A stretch of DNA of 64,000 bases from the NCBI RefSeq assembly GCF_001668615.1, contig NZ_LZMC01000038.1:164727-228726 (forward strand). Reading direction: 5' to 3'. A program made the translations under genes and the position numbers. The notes beneath the pieces are model-generated. The model saw only the letters and a program-made list of their open reading frames with translations. It was not told where the DNA came from and made no database searches. Position 1 is the first letter of the stretch. The number at the start of each line of letters is the position of its first letter. This document shows positions 1 to 8,424 of the stretch, one piece after another. This DNA comes from Mycobacterium sp. 1274761.0. GTDB taxonomy: Bacteria > Actinomycetota > Actinomycetes > Mycobacteriales > Mycobacteriaceae.

Positions 1-642
1 CAGGGCGTGGGCCTCTACGCCGTCGACGCCTCGGCTGACGGACTGAGCCCTACGCCACTGGTCACGCTCGACCTGACGCGCCCACAGGCCGCGGTCACGC
101 TGTCGAACGCACCGGCCACGCTGCTGGCCGGACCCGAGGAGGCGCCGCGCGTGATCGAGCACGCGCTGCACGTGGGTGCGGCACTGCTGGCCGTCGAGCA
201 GGTCGGCGCTGGGCAGCATCTGCTGAACCTTTCGGTGAACTACGCAAAGTCGCGGCTTCAGTTCGGCAGGCCCATCGGCTCGTTCCAGGCGGTCAAGCAC
301 AAGCTCGCCGACCTTCTGGTCGACCTCGAGCACGCCCGCTCGGCGGCGTATCACGCCGTGTGGGCGCTGACCGACGGCTCCGACGACCCGGCGCTGGCGA
401 CGAGCATCGCCCAGGCGACGGCGTCGGCGGCGCTGTCGCGAATCGCGGCGGACACCATCCAGGTGCACGGCGGCATCGGCTTCACGTGGGAGCATCAGGC
501 GCACCTGTATTTCAAGCGTGCGGTCACCGATGCCGCGTTGCTCGGCAGTGCCGAGCAGCATCGCGCGCGGATCGCTGAACTGGTGCTGGACCACGCCGAA
601 GCCGACCGTGTGCCGCGGGTGGCCGACGGCACACCGGCCTAA
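1..642 (+). CDS. Acyl-CoA dehydrogenase, C-terminal part (5' end outside window)
   Basis: The frame is open from the first base, so the gene begins upstream of the window. The visible 213 residues match the C-terminal helical domain of acyl-CoA dehydrogenases: a region with SRLQFGRPIGSFQAVKHKLAD, which contacts the flavin and the adjacent subunit, and the late motif QVHGGIGFTWEHQAHLYFKRA typical of FadE proteins. The family oxidises acyl-CoA at the alpha-beta bond with FAD. The substrate cannot be told from this fragment. It is convergent with the next gene, and the two stop codons overlap by four bases. Confidence 0.9.
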   Translation, partial: QGVGLYAVDASADGLSPTPLVTLDLTRPQAAVTLSNAPATLLAGPEEAPRVIEHALHVGAALLAVEQVGAGQHLLNLSVNYAKSRLQFGRPIGSFQAVKHKLADLLVDLEHARSAAYHAVWALTDGSDDPALATSIAQATASAALSRIAADTIQVHGGIGFTWEHQAHLYFKRAVTDAALLGSAEQHRARIAELVLDHAEADRVPRVADGTPA

Positions 643-1529
643 ACGGAAAGCGCTGTGCCCGTTTCTTTTTCAGCGAACTCGACCAGCCGCGCCGCGGCTT
701 CGTAGTCGCAGGCGACAGCCGATCGGCCGATCATGACGGGGCCACCTTTGAGGCCCCACCGGCCGTCGATGCCGACGTAGGCGCCGGGCGGTATCGGCTC
801 GCTGATGCAGTACAGCGTCGTCGCAGCGCCCGCATCGATGTCGTTGCCGAACACGTCGGCCAACCGCCTGACCACCTTGTCGGCGACGCCGACGAGCCGG
901 CTGTCGGAGACACTGGACAGGTTCGACGACACCCAGCCCGGATGGGTGAGCTGGGTGACGACGGGCGATTTCGCCTGCCGCAGACGGCGATCCAGGTCGA
1001 GGCCCCACAGCATGACCGCCAGCTTCGACCGAGCGTAGGCGCCCATCGCGGTCCATTTGTGATGACGCAGGTGCATGTCGTCGAGCCGCAGCGTGGCGCC
1101 GCGGTGGGCCTGCGATCCGACGTTGATGATCTGCGAACGGATCCGATCGAAGATGAGATTGGTCAGCGCGAACGGGCCCAGAAGGTTTGTGCCGATGGTC
1201 TTTTCGAACCCGTCAACCGTTCTCTCCGGCGACGAGGTCAACATGCCGGCGTTGTTGATCAGGATGTCGACGTCGCTGTCGAGGGCGTCGGCGAAGGCGT
1301 GCACCGACGACAGGTCGGCGAGGTCGACCTTGATGATGGATGTCGAGCCGCCGATCTCCTTGGCCCGCTGCGCGCCGAGTTGAGTATTGCGGACGGCCAT
1401 GATGACGTGCGCGCCTGCCTTGGCCAGTGCGCGGGCGGTGCCGAGGCCGACGCCGTTCGTCGCGCCGGTCACGATGATGCGTTTACCGCTGAGGTCGCCC
1501 AGCCGGGCCGTGGTCCACTCCGCTGTCAC
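639..1529 (-). CDS. Short-chain dehydrogenase/reductase
   Basis: 296 residues of a classical SDR with Rossmann motif TGATNGVGLGTA near residue 21, NNAG near residue 91 and the catalytic YARSK pair. It resembles the retinol/protochlorophyllide-reductase-like SDRs common in mycobacteria, which reduce or oxidise alcohols and ketones with NAD(P)H. The substrate is unknown. It lies four bases downstream of the flavoprotein gene at 1534-2652 on the same strand, so the two are probably one transcript. The start is an ATG-equivalent position giving the usual short N-terminus before the Rossmann fold. Confidence 0.88.
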   Translation of the reverse strand: MTAEWTTARLGDLSGKRIIVTGATNGVGLGTARALAKAGAHVIMAVRNTQLGAQRAKEIGGSTSIIKVDLADLSSVHAFADALDSDVDILINNAGMLTSSPERTVDGFEKTIGTNLLGPFALTNLIFDRIRSQIINVGSQAHRGATLRLDDMHLRHHKWTAMGAYARSKLAVMLWGLDLDRRLRQAKSPVVTQLTHPGWVSSNLSSVSDSRLVGVADKVVRRLADVFGNDIDAGAATTLYCISEPIPPGAYVGIDGRWGLKGGPVMIGRSAVACDYEAAARLVEFAEKETGTALSV

Positions 1530-1533
1530 GGAG

Positions 1534-2652
1534 TCAGGCTAATGGGCGGTTGTCGCGGACTCCGCGGTAGATCCCCCAGCGCACGATCACCGGCATCAGC
1601 ACCCGGTCGAACGTCCACGCCGGGAAGCGCACCGCCTGCCCCTTCGGGGTGAACACCTCCAGCCCGTCGGGCTGCACCCCGAGCACCGAACCCCAGCGTC
1701 TCCGCGGGGCACGATACGCCCGCAACGGGCGGGCCGCGAAGTGCGCACGGATGTTGTGCGCCACGATGGCGTCCCCGCGATTGCGGGCCGAGCTGCGCAG
1801 CGGGTCGGTCGCGGCGACGTCGCCGACGGCGAAGACGTTCGGGTGTCCGGGAGCCTGCAGCTGCGGGGTCACCCGGACGAAGCCCTGCTCGTCGAGCAGT
1901 TCGGCGGGCAACCAGTCGGTGTTGGGCCGGACCCGGCCGATGGCCCACAGCACGGCGTCTGCGGTCGCGGGCGGTTGTCCGGTGCTCCACGCGACGTGCT
2001 CGCTGGTGATCGCGTCGCAGAAGAAGCCGTCGGGGATGACCGCGCGGTGGCCCGGGTGCAGTCGCACCCCGGCGTCGGTGAGCCGCCGCCGCACCGTGTC
2101 CCAGATCCGCGGGTGGTGTGATGGCAGCGCCTGCGCGCCGGGGAAGTACAGGTCGACCTGTTTGTCGGGCCAGGTGGTGGCGACCTGGGCCGCGGCGCTG
2201 ATCGCTGCCGCGCCGCCGCCGATCACGGCCACCGATGTGGCGACGGCCAAGCTCTCGTGTGTGCCGCGGAGGTCATCGCCGATCTCGTTGTGCGACTGCA
2301 GCTTCGGTGTCCGCCAGAAGCCGTTGGTGACGCCGGTGGAGATGACCAGCGCATCGTAGTGCTCGCGCAGCGTGGTGCCGTCCGCGCCGCGGATGGCCAC
2401 GGTGTTGCCGTCGAGGTCGACGCCGGTCAGCGTGCCGTGCACGGTGCGCACCCGGTCCAATGCGCGGAACCGGTCGAACGGTATCCAGTTGGCTTCTGCC
2501 CAGTCCTGCGGCCGCGACAGCCGCCAGCCCAGTTCCTGGCCGCTGACCAAGGCCGGCTTCACGGAGACGCCGACGACGTCGAAGCGCCGGGACAGCCGGA
2601 TCGCGGTCAGTACACCGCTGTCTCCGAGCCCCGCGATGACCACCCGTTGCAC
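1534..2652 (-). CDS. FAD-dependent NAD(P)/disulfide-type oxidoreductase (NDH-2/AIF-like)
   Basis: 372 residues. The N-terminal VVIAGLGDSGVLTAIRL is a slightly degenerate FAD-binding GxGxxG, a second dinucleotide fold SVAVIGGGAAAISAA lies near residue 143, and NVFAVGDVA near residue 285 is the C-terminal FAD motif of the pyridine-nucleotide disulfide oxidoreductase superfamily. There is no CxxxxC redox pair, which points to an NADH dehydrogenase-2/AIF-like flavoprotein, not a disulfide reductase. It is probably co-transcribed with the SDR immediately downstream. The physiological electron acceptor is not evident. Confidence 0.85.
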   Translation of the reverse strand: MQRVVIAGLGDSGVLTAIRLSRRFDVVGVSVKPALVSGQELGWRLSRPQDWAEANWIPFDRFRALDRVRTVHGTLTGVDLDGNTVAIRGADGTTLREHYDALVISTGVTNGFWRTPKLQSHNEIGDDLRGTHESLAVATSVAVIGGGAAAISAAAQVATTWPDKQVDLYFPGAQALPSHHPRIWDTVRRRLTDAGVRLHPGHRAVIPDGFFCDAITSEHVAWSTGQPPATADAVLWAIGRVRPNTDWLPAELLDEQGFVRVTPQLQAPGHPNVFAVGDVAATDPLRSSARNRGDAIVAHNIRAHFAARPLRAYRAPRRRWGSVLGVQPDGLEVFTPKGQAVRFPAWTFDRVLMPVIVRWGIYRGVRDNRPLA

Positions 2653-2694
2653 ACCGTTGAGGCTGCCATACCGCAGCGCTAGTCTGGGTGCACC

Positions 2695-2934
2695 ATGACG
2701 ACCTCTTTGCGACGGCTGTCGGGCGCGGCGATTGCCGCGGCGGCGTTGACCGCCGGGGGCATGCTGGTCACACCCGCGGTCAGCTCGGCATGTCTGCCCG
2801 GCGAGACCGGGGTTACCAACGCGTGCGCGCCGTTCTGTCTCCCCGGCAAGGCGCTCGACGTGCAGACCGGCCTCTGCGTGCCGGTGCCCAACCCGTCGCC
2901 CAACGGCGTCAACCCCCCGATCAACGACTACTGA
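2695..2934 (+). CDS. Small secreted cysteine-containing protein
   Basis: 79 residues. A Sec signal peptide is clear: basic MTTSLRR, a hydrophobic alanine-rich stretch to about residue 28, then a likely cleavage at VSSA-C. The mature part of about 50 residues has four or five cysteines (CLPGE, CAPFCLPGK, LCVPVP) and a proline/asparagine-rich tail, suggesting a disulfide-stabilised exported peptide. It is divergent from the flavoprotein gene with a 42-base shared promoter region. No family recognised. Confidence 0.7.
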   Translation: MTTSLRRLSGAAIAAAALTAGGMLVTPAVSSACLPGETGVTNACAPFCLPGKALDVQTGLCVPVPNPSPNGVNPPINDY

Positions 2935-2941
2935 CGCCAGC

Positions 2942-3766
2942 TCAGGACTGAAAGAACGCCAGCAGGTCGGCGTTGATCACGTCCGCATGAGTGGTCGGCA
3001 TGCCGTGTGGAAAGTCCTTGTAGGTCTTCAGGATTCCGTTGGCCAGTAGCTCGGCCGACTTCGGGCCGGCCGCCACATAGGGCACGATCTGGTCGTCCTC
3101 GCTGTGCATCACCAGCACGGGAATCGTGATCTTCTTCAGGTCTTCGGTGAAGTCGGTCTGGGAGAACGTGACGATGCCGTCGTAGTGCGCCTTCGCGCCG
3201 CCCATCATGCCCTGGCGCCACCAGTTCTCGATGATGGCTTCCGACGGCTCAACGCCGGGGCGGTTGAACCCGTAGAACGGGCCCGCCGGCAGGTCGCGAT
3301 AGAACACCGACCCGTTAGCGGCCAGCTGGGCCTGCAGGTCGTCGAACACCTCCTTCGGCAGACCCTCGGGGTTGGCGTCGGTCTTCACCATCAGCGGTGG
3401 TACGGCGCTGATCAGCGCCGCCTTGACCGCGCGGCGCTGGCCGTGGCGGGCCAGATAGTGCGCCACCTCGCCGCCGCCCGTCGAGTGCCCGACGTGGACC
3501 ACGTCATGCAGGTCCAGGTGCTCGACGACAGCGGCGAGATCATCGGCGTAGTGGTCCATGTCGTGGTTGTCGGCAACCTGTGACGACCGCCCGTGCCCCC
3601 GGCGGTCGTGTGCGATCACCCGGTAACCCTTCGACAGGAAAAACAGCATCTGGTTGTCCCAGTCGTCACCCGTCAACGGCCAGCCGTGGCTGAAGACGAT
3701 CGGTTGACCCGATCCCCAGTCCTTGAAGAAGATTTCGACGCCGTCATTCGTGGTGATGGTGGGCAT
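2942..3766 (-). CDS. Alpha/beta hydrolase, non-haem chloroperoxidase-like
   Basis: 274 residues starting at the ATG at 3766 (MPTITTNDGVEIFFKDWG), where similarity to the family begins; an upstream extension in the same frame lacks family sequence. Features: the oxyanion region FSHGWPLTGDDW, the nucleophile elbow GHSTGGGE near residue 97, an acid in MHSEDDQIVPY and the His in DFPHGMPTTH. This is the cofactor-free haloperoxidase/esterase group (Ser-Asp-His). In vivo these enzymes mostly act as esterases or perhydrolases; the natural substrate is unknown. It ends eight bases from the convergent small secreted gene. Confidence 0.87.
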   Translation of the reverse strand: MPTITTNDGVEIFFKDWGSGQPIVFSHGWPLTGDDWDNQMLFFLSKGYRVIAHDRRGHGRSSQVADNHDMDHYADDLAAVVEHLDLHDVVHVGHSTGGGEVAHYLARHGQRRAVKAALISAVPPLMVKTDANPEGLPKEVFDDLQAQLAANGSVFYRDLPAGPFYGFNRPGVEPSEAIIENWWRQGMMGGAKAHYDGIVTFSQTDFTEDLKKITIPVLVMHSEDDQIVPYVAAGPKSAELLANGILKTYKDFPHGMPTTHADVINADLLAFFQS

Positions 3767-3795
3767 GGACCGAAACTCTAGGGCCTCTGGGCCAT

Positions 3796-5235
3796 CTATG
3801 GTGTTGGAACCCAGTTGCCGTGAAAACCGGCGGGAACACGGTGCGGCAGTTTGATGCTCGCGACGTCCTGCAGAGTGGCGGCGTCGAGGATGGCCAGCTC
3901 GCTTCGGTCGGCGGTGCGGTCGTAGACGTAACCCATCAGGACGCCGTCGTCCTCGACCGCATCCGGCGATGAGGCCTGAAATACGAACTCGCCAAGCGCC
4001 TTTCCCGTGCCGAACGATCGGGCTTGCGTCTTGCCGCCGACGAAGTCGTGCTTCAGCAGCACATCGTTGCCGCTGACGCCTTCGCCGACGGTCGGCGCGT
4101 AGCCGTACCGGTGCCGCTTGCCCACGAGTCGTTCGTCGACGCGCGGGAATTCCTGGCCGCGGTCGTCGACCCGCGATTCGCGTACCTTGCCGTCGGCGAG
4201 GTCGACGGTCCACCGGTCGAGCGTCGGCGGTCCCTCGTCGGGCCCAAGGTGTTCGGTGGCGAACATCTTCGGGTGCCGGATCACGTCGAGGACGACGGTG
4301 TCGCCGTCATCGTAGGCGTTCATCGGGTGGAAGACGTAGCACGGTTCGACGTCGAACCAGCGGACGTCGGCGTTGTCGCCGTCGCGGGGCATCACTCCGA
4401 CCCTGGCGGGATACTTCGGGTTCCACGAGTACGGGAACCTTCGGTCGCTCCGGTTGCCGCGCGGCTGGCGGGCAGAGATCGGGTCCGGAATGCGGATACG
4501 ACCAATCAAGGCTGACAACAGAAGTCGCGCAGGCAGCCGCATATTGCGCGGCACGGTCATGGCCACGGCCGTGCTCGCATCGAACGTGACGGGCAGGTCG
4601 TAAAAGATGACGTGCTTTTCGGTCAGCGACATGTCGTGCATCATCGGGCTGCCTGCTACCTCGATGTCGACCGTGCGCCTGGCCCGCCCGTCAGCGCCGA
4701 TCACCGAGTACTGCACCGTGTTGCCCCGGTACATGCTGTATGAAACGGCATGGAGCTCACCGGTTTCCGGATCGCGCTTGGGGTGGGCGGTGTAGCCACC
4801 CGTCAGCGTCCCGTCGAAGTCACAGGCGCCGACGGTGTCCAGCTCGTCGGTCAGTTCGATGTTGGTCACGCCGGATTCGATTAAGGCAAGCGTCTTGCCC
4901 GCATGCCCGATCACATTGGTGTTCGCGCCGATTCCGGACAGCGGGAACTCCCCGGGCGGGGGCTGCTCGCCGAGCGCTGCGGCGGTCTGCGGTCCGCGGA
5001 CCCACCGGTTGCGGTACCACTCCGCCTTGCCGTCCCGGATGCGGATGCCGTGCACCATGCCGTCGCCGACGAACCAGTGATACAGCTGCGGGTCGATCTC
5101 ACCGATCGGGTTCGGCCCGTTGCGCAGATAGCGCCCGTCGAGATACTCCGGAATCTCCCCGACGACCTCCAGGTCGGTCAGCGTGTACTCGCGGTCCAAC
5201 GGCGCGAATTCGCCTTCGAGGTAGCGGCTGCTCAT
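3796..5235 (-). CDS. Carotenoid oxygenase (RPE65/CCD family)
   Basis: 479 residues from the ATG at 5235 (MSSRYLEGEFAPLD). Family hallmarks are LRNGPNPIG near the N-terminus, the iron-ligand histidines in the TAHPKRDPET, MHDMSLTEKH and VFHPMNAYDDGD regions, and the C-terminal VPAGFHGNWVP. These non-haem Fe(II) enzymes cleave a C=C bond in carotenoids, apocarotenoids or stilbenoids. The promoter overlaps a perfect inverted repeat shared with a divergent TetR gene, which suggests induction by substrate or product. The hydrolase gene follows after 29 bases and may be co-transcribed. Confidence 0.92.
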   Translation of the reverse strand: MSSRYLEGEFAPLDREYTLTDLEVVGEIPEYLDGRYLRNGPNPIGEIDPQLYHWFVGDGMVHGIRIRDGKAEWYRNRWVRGPQTAAALGEQPPPGEFPLSGIGANTNVIGHAGKTLALIESGVTNIELTDELDTVGACDFDGTLTGGYTAHPKRDPETGELHAVSYSMYRGNTVQYSVIGADGRARRTVDIEVAGSPMMHDMSLTEKHVIFYDLPVTFDASTAVAMTVPRNMRLPARLLLSALIGRIRIPDPISARQPRGNRSDRRFPYSWNPKYPARVGVMPRDGDNADVRWFDVEPCYVFHPMNAYDDGDTVVLDVIRHPKMFATEHLGPDEGPPTLDRWTVDLADGKVRESRVDDRGQEFPRVDERLVGKRHRYGYAPTVGEGVSGNDVLLKHDFVGGKTQARSFGTGKALGEFVFQASSPDAVEDDGVLMGYVYDRTADRSELAILDAATLQDVASIKLPHRVPAGFHGNWVPTP

Positions 5236-5248
5236 CACGACCCTCCCT

Positions 5249-5286
5249 ATAACGGTGTTATGGATATCTCTGTATAACACCGTTAT
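5249..5286. promoter_or_regulatory. Inverted-repeat operator between carotenoid oxygenase and TetR genes
   Basis: Two perfect 13-base arms, ATAACGGTGTTAT at 5249-5261 and ATAACACCGTTAT at 5274-5286, are separated by 12 bases. Each arm is itself a near-palindrome, so the site could hold two repressor dimers. It lies 13 bases upstream of the oxygenase start and 6 bases upstream of the TetR start, so occupancy would block both promoters. Assignment to the adjacent TetR protein is inferred from position. Confidence 0.75.
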
Positions 5287-5292
5287 GGCACG

Positions 5293-5949
5293 ATGGCAAG
5301 GGTGAACGGCGGACGTGAGCAGTTGGTCGAGGCGGGTATGCGGGTGCTGGAGCGCGACGGCCTCGCCGCCTTGAGCGCGCGCAAGCTGGCCGCGGAGACA
5401 GGGACGTCGACGATGTCGGTCTACACCCACTTCAGCGGCATGACCCAGCTGATCGACGCCATCGCGGTGGAGGCATTCCGCCGGTTCACGCAGGCGCTGA
5501 CCGAGGTCGACGAGACCGACGACCCGGTGGCCGACTTCCTGGTGATGGGCGGGCACTATCACGCGTTCGCACTGGCCAATCCGCAGCGCTACCAGATGAT
5601 GTTCGGCACGCCGGCGGGGTCGTGGGACCGCTTCCGCGCCGACCTCACGGTCACCGGCCGTACCACCGCGCGCGACGACCTCGGGGTGTCGTTCGACGCG
5701 CTGCTGACGGTGGTCCGCCGCATGATCACGGCGGAACGGATCCGCGACGGCGACGCCTCGGTGATCGCCGGCCGGCTGTGGAGCGTCATCCACGGCGCAG
5801 TCTTGCTCGAGATCGCCGGCTTCTTCGGCCACGAAGGGCACGGGATATCCCAGATACTGGCGCCGCTCATCGTCGACGTGCTTGTCGGGATGGGCGATGA
5901 CCGGGAGCGCACCCAGCAGTCCATGTCGGCAGCGGCCGCCCGCCGGTAA
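5293..5949 (+). CDS. TetR-family transcriptional regulator
   Basis: 218 residues. The N-terminal HTH reads LSARKLAAETGTSTMSVYTHF, the standard TetR recognition helix, followed by a helical ligand-binding region with a WHG-type TetR C-terminal domain. The ATG at 5293 sits directly behind the operator, so the mRNA may be nearly leaderless. It is divergent from the carotenoid oxygenase gene and is probably an autoregulated repressor of it. The effector is unknown; an apocarotenoid or related hydrophobic compound is a reasonable guess. Confidence 0.88.
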   Translation: MARVNGGREQLVEAGMRVLERDGLAALSARKLAAETGTSTMSVYTHFSGMTQLIDAIAVEAFRRFTQALTEVDETDDPVADFLVMGGHYHAFALANPQRYQMMFGTPAGSWDRFRADLTVTGRTTARDDLGVSFDALLTVVRRMITAERIRDGDASVIAGRLWSVIHGAVLLEIAGFFGHEGHGISQILAPLIVDVLVGMGDDRERTQQSMSAAAARR

Positions 5950-5975
5950 TCGGATCTGGACGACGACGACGCAGG

Positions 5976-6644
5976 CTAGCCGTCGAGCTCGCCTGCGATT
6001 CCACGCTCGATAGCGGCGCGGGTGCGTTCCGGCAACACGATCAGGCCGTCGAGCTCGCGGCGCGCCACCTCGAAGGCGCGCTCGCGCTCCTGGGGCGTCG
6101 CTGCGGCGTCGGTCGCAATTCGCATCGCGGCGTGCGCGCGCGACAGCCGCTGCTGATCGTCGCGCGAGAAGTCGCCGCGCCGTCGGCGCATCGCCTCGGC
6201 CTCGGCCACTTCGAAGGCCGTGGCGTACTCCTCCACGGCGTCCAGATACGCTCGCGCCGCGTCGCTGTCGTCCAGCAGATCACCGGCGTCGGAGGGTCGC
6301 AGCAGGTCCGCGCGCAGCTTCGCACGGTGGAACCGCTGGGTGAGGGGATCACGCATGTCGGTCATCAGCGGGTAGTCCAGCAGCTTGCTGACGTCGATCT
6401 CGTAGTCGAGCCAGCGGGTGTCGGTTCGGTCGTGCTCCCGCGCCGTTCGCTGGATCGTCTGCCACTGGGCCGTCCGGCTGAGCCGCTTCGGTTGCGCCCC
6501 ATCGCCTTTCGTCGCATCGTCGGGAGCGGGGTCATCAATGCGGTCGCGGACTTTGGTCACCGCCTTGTAGCCGCCGTAGATCACGCCGATCAGCGGCACG
6601 ATCACGATCAGCAGCTCCACGAGCCGGACGATGAGCAAGCCCAT
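5976..6644 (-). CDS. Membrane-anchored hypothetical protein
   Basis: 222 residues beginning at the ATG at 6644 (MGLLIVRLVELLIVIVPL). One N-terminal transmembrane helix of about 25 residues is followed by a long charged, helix-rich cytoplasmic part with many Arg, Glu and Asp residues and no cysteines. It resembles mycobacterial conserved proteins of unknown function with one membrane anchor. No catalytic motif is visible. It is on the same strand as the MFS gene with a 44-base gap, so it may share its transcript. Confidence 0.7.
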   Translation of the reverse strand: MGLLIVRLVELLIVIVPLIGVIYGGYKAVTKVRDRIDDPAPDDATKGDGAQPKRLSRTAQWQTIQRTAREHDRTDTRWLDYEIDVSKLLDYPLMTDMRDPLTQRFHRAKLRADLLRPSDAGDLLDDSDAARAYLDAVEEYATAFEVAEAEAMRRRRGDFSRDDQQRLSRAHAAMRIATDAAATPQERERAFEVARRELDGLIVLPERTRAAIERGIAGELDG

Positions 6645-6688
6645 TCCGCCAGGATGCCACCGTCGGTCGCGTTGGCGGCGCCGGAATG

Positions 6689-7903
6689 TCAGCGCTCGCG
6701 CGTCAGCAGCACAAGGGCCGACGCCGCAATCAGCGCGCTGGTCACCATTGCGATAGCCATCGGCAGCGCGGTGTGGTCGCCGGCGATGCCCACCAGCGGT
6801 GCGACGACCGCGGCCATGCCGAATTGCAGGGCGCCCAGTACGGCCGAACCGCTGCCGGCGACGTGGCGGACTTCGTCGAGCGCGAGCGCCGTCGCGTTGG
6901 CGACGACAAGCCCAAGGCTGGTGACGGCACACCACAGCAGAACCAGCGTCGCCCAGAGCACCGGGCCGAGCACGGCGTCGACGACCAGCAGCGCCGAGAA
7001 CAACACCAACAGGCTGACGCCGAGGTGCAACAGCGGCCGCTGGCCGAAGCGGGCGACGATCCTGGCGTTGACGGCGTTCATCGCGACGAGACCAACGGCG
7101 TTGGCGGCGAAGGCAAATGAGTACGTGATTCTCGACAGGCCGAGGACGTTCTGCAGCACAAAGGGTGACGCGGCGATGTAGGAGAACATGACCGTGAAGC
7201 CGAACGCGAACGCGCACGTGTACCCGACGTAGCGGCGGTTGCGGAACACCGACGCCGCTTCGCGCACCATCGCGCCGAGACCGCCGGTGGTGCGGTGCTC
7301 GGCCGGATGCGTCTCGGCCAGCACGAAGCTCACCCCGAGAAACATCGCCGCCGCGAGCCCGGCGAGGATCCAGAAGACGCCGCGCCACCCGATGGGGCCG
7401 ATCAGCGAACCGCCGAGCAAGGGCGCGACCACCGGAGCCGCCCCGTTGATGATCATCATGATGCTGAAGTAGCGGGCCGCCCTCGCACCGTGGGCCCGGT
7501 CGGAGATTACGGCGCGGCTGAGGACCACACCGGCCGCGCCGCTGAAGCCCTGCACGAAGCGGAAGGCGGTGAGCAGCCCGATGGTCGGCGCGAGCGCGCA
7601 GGCCGCTCCGGCGCCGATGCACACCAGCGTGCCTGCCAGCATCAGGGGTCGCCGTCCGAAGCGGTCCGACAGCGGACCGATGACCAGCTGTCCGAGCGCC
7701 AGCCCGATCATGAACGTCGTCAGCGTCAGCTGGATCGCCGATGCGGACGTGCCGAACTCGGTGGCCATCGCCGGGAATGCGGGCAGGTACATGTCGATCG
7801 AGAGCGGGGCGACCGCCGTCAGCAGCGCCAAGACCGCCAGCCAGCTCAGCGGTATGGCGGTGGGGGTCGCAGTCTCGGGCCGGGCCGCGCGTACGTCAGT
7901 CAT
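6689..7903 (-). CDS. MFS multidrug efflux transporter, Bcr/CflA type
   Basis: 404 residues with 12 predicted membrane helices. The loop 2-3 motif GPLSDRFGRRPLML (MFS motif A) and the conserved opening PLSIDMYLPAFPAMATEF identify the drug:proton antiporter DHA1 Bcr/CflA group. The ATG at 7903 is preferred over the one at 7909 because GAGG lies about six bases before it. Divergent from a MarR gene, with an AT-rich palindrome between them, so export is likely de-repressed by a compound bound by the MarR protein. Confidence 0.9.
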   Translation of the reverse strand: MTDVRAARPETATPTAIPLSWLAVLALLTAVAPLSIDMYLPAFPAMATEFGTSASAIQLTLTTFMIGLALGQLVIGPLSDRFGRRPLMLAGTLVCIGAGAACALAPTIGLLTAFRFVQGFSGAAGVVLSRAVISDRAHGARAARYFSIMMIINGAAPVVAPLLGGSLIGPIGWRGVFWILAGLAAAMFLGVSFVLAETHPAEHRTTGGLGAMVREAASVFRNRRYVGYTCAFAFGFTVMFSYIAASPFVLQNVLGLSRITYSFAFAANAVGLVAMNAVNARIVARFGQRPLLHLGVSLLVLFSALLVVDAVLGPVLWATLVLLWCAVTSLGLVVANATALALDEVRHVAGSGSAVLGALQFGMAAVVAPLVGIAGDHTALPMAIAMVTSALIAASALVLLTRER

Positions 7904-7920
7904 CCACATCCTCAGACAGT

Positions 7921-7932
7921 TATAAATTTATA
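7921..7932. promoter_or_regulatory. AT-rich palindrome in MFS/MarR divergent promoter
   Basis: TATAAATTTATA is a perfect 12-base palindrome in an otherwise GC-rich genome, followed by a related half-site TATATTTAGAG. It lies 17 bases upstream of the exporter start and 26 bases upstream of the MarR start. MarR dimers typically bind AT-rich palindromes of this kind; the assignment is positional. Confidence 0.6.
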
Positions 7933-7958
7933 GCTATATTTAGAGCTACTCTATCGAC

Positions 7959-8411
7959 ATGGCCCCCGTCCGGGTACCCGCAACCATGCGTGAGATACGC
8001 GACATCGCCGAGACCACGCGCACGCTGGTGTGGTCGCTGCGCCGCTTCGGTGAGCGGCAGGTGGGTCTGGAACCGCTGCCGCACTCGGAGTTCGAGGTGA
8101 TTCGGACGGTCGCCGACAACCCGTCGAGCACGGTGTCCGATGTGGCCCGGGTTCTCGGGCTGCAGGCCAGCAACGTCAGCACGACCGTGCGCCGCCTCGT
8201 CGACCGCGGTCTCATCGACCGGCTACCCGATGCCCACGACCGCCGGTCGACTCGCCTGCGGCTCACCGACAAGGCGAGCAGGCACAAGAAGATGATCGAG
8301 TCGGTGTGGGTTGACGGTGTGCGCAGGCAGCTCGACGGGATGACCGACGATGAGGTCGCACTGCTGGTGAAGGCCGCGCCGCTGTTCCGCAGGCTCGCCG
8401 CGATGACGTGA
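7959..8411 (+). CDS. MarR-family transcriptional regulator
   Basis: 150 residues. A winged-helix domain with SSTVSDVARVLGLQASNVSTTVRRLVDRGLIDRL (HTH) and the wing motif DAHDRRSTRLRLTDKA is diagnostic of MarR. The start at 7959 gives nine residues before an alternative ATG at 7986; neither has a clear ribosome-binding site, so a leaderless mRNA is possible. Divergent from the Bcr/CflA exporter, which it probably represses. Confidence 0.88.
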   Translation: MAPVRVPATMREIRDIAETTRTLVWSLRRFGERQVGLEPLPHSEFEVIRTVADNPSSTVSDVARVLGLQASNVSTTVRRLVDRGLIDRLPDAHDRRSTRLRLTDKASRHKKMIESVWVDGVRRQLDGMTDDEVALLVKAAPLFRRLAAMT

Positions 8412-8424
8412 CTAGGGTCAAGAC

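Noticed and set aside
5236..5841. 600-base N-terminal extension of the carotenoid oxygenase frame
   Set aside because: It lies antisense to the TetR gene and has no family similarity; the ATG at 5235 gives the normal length.
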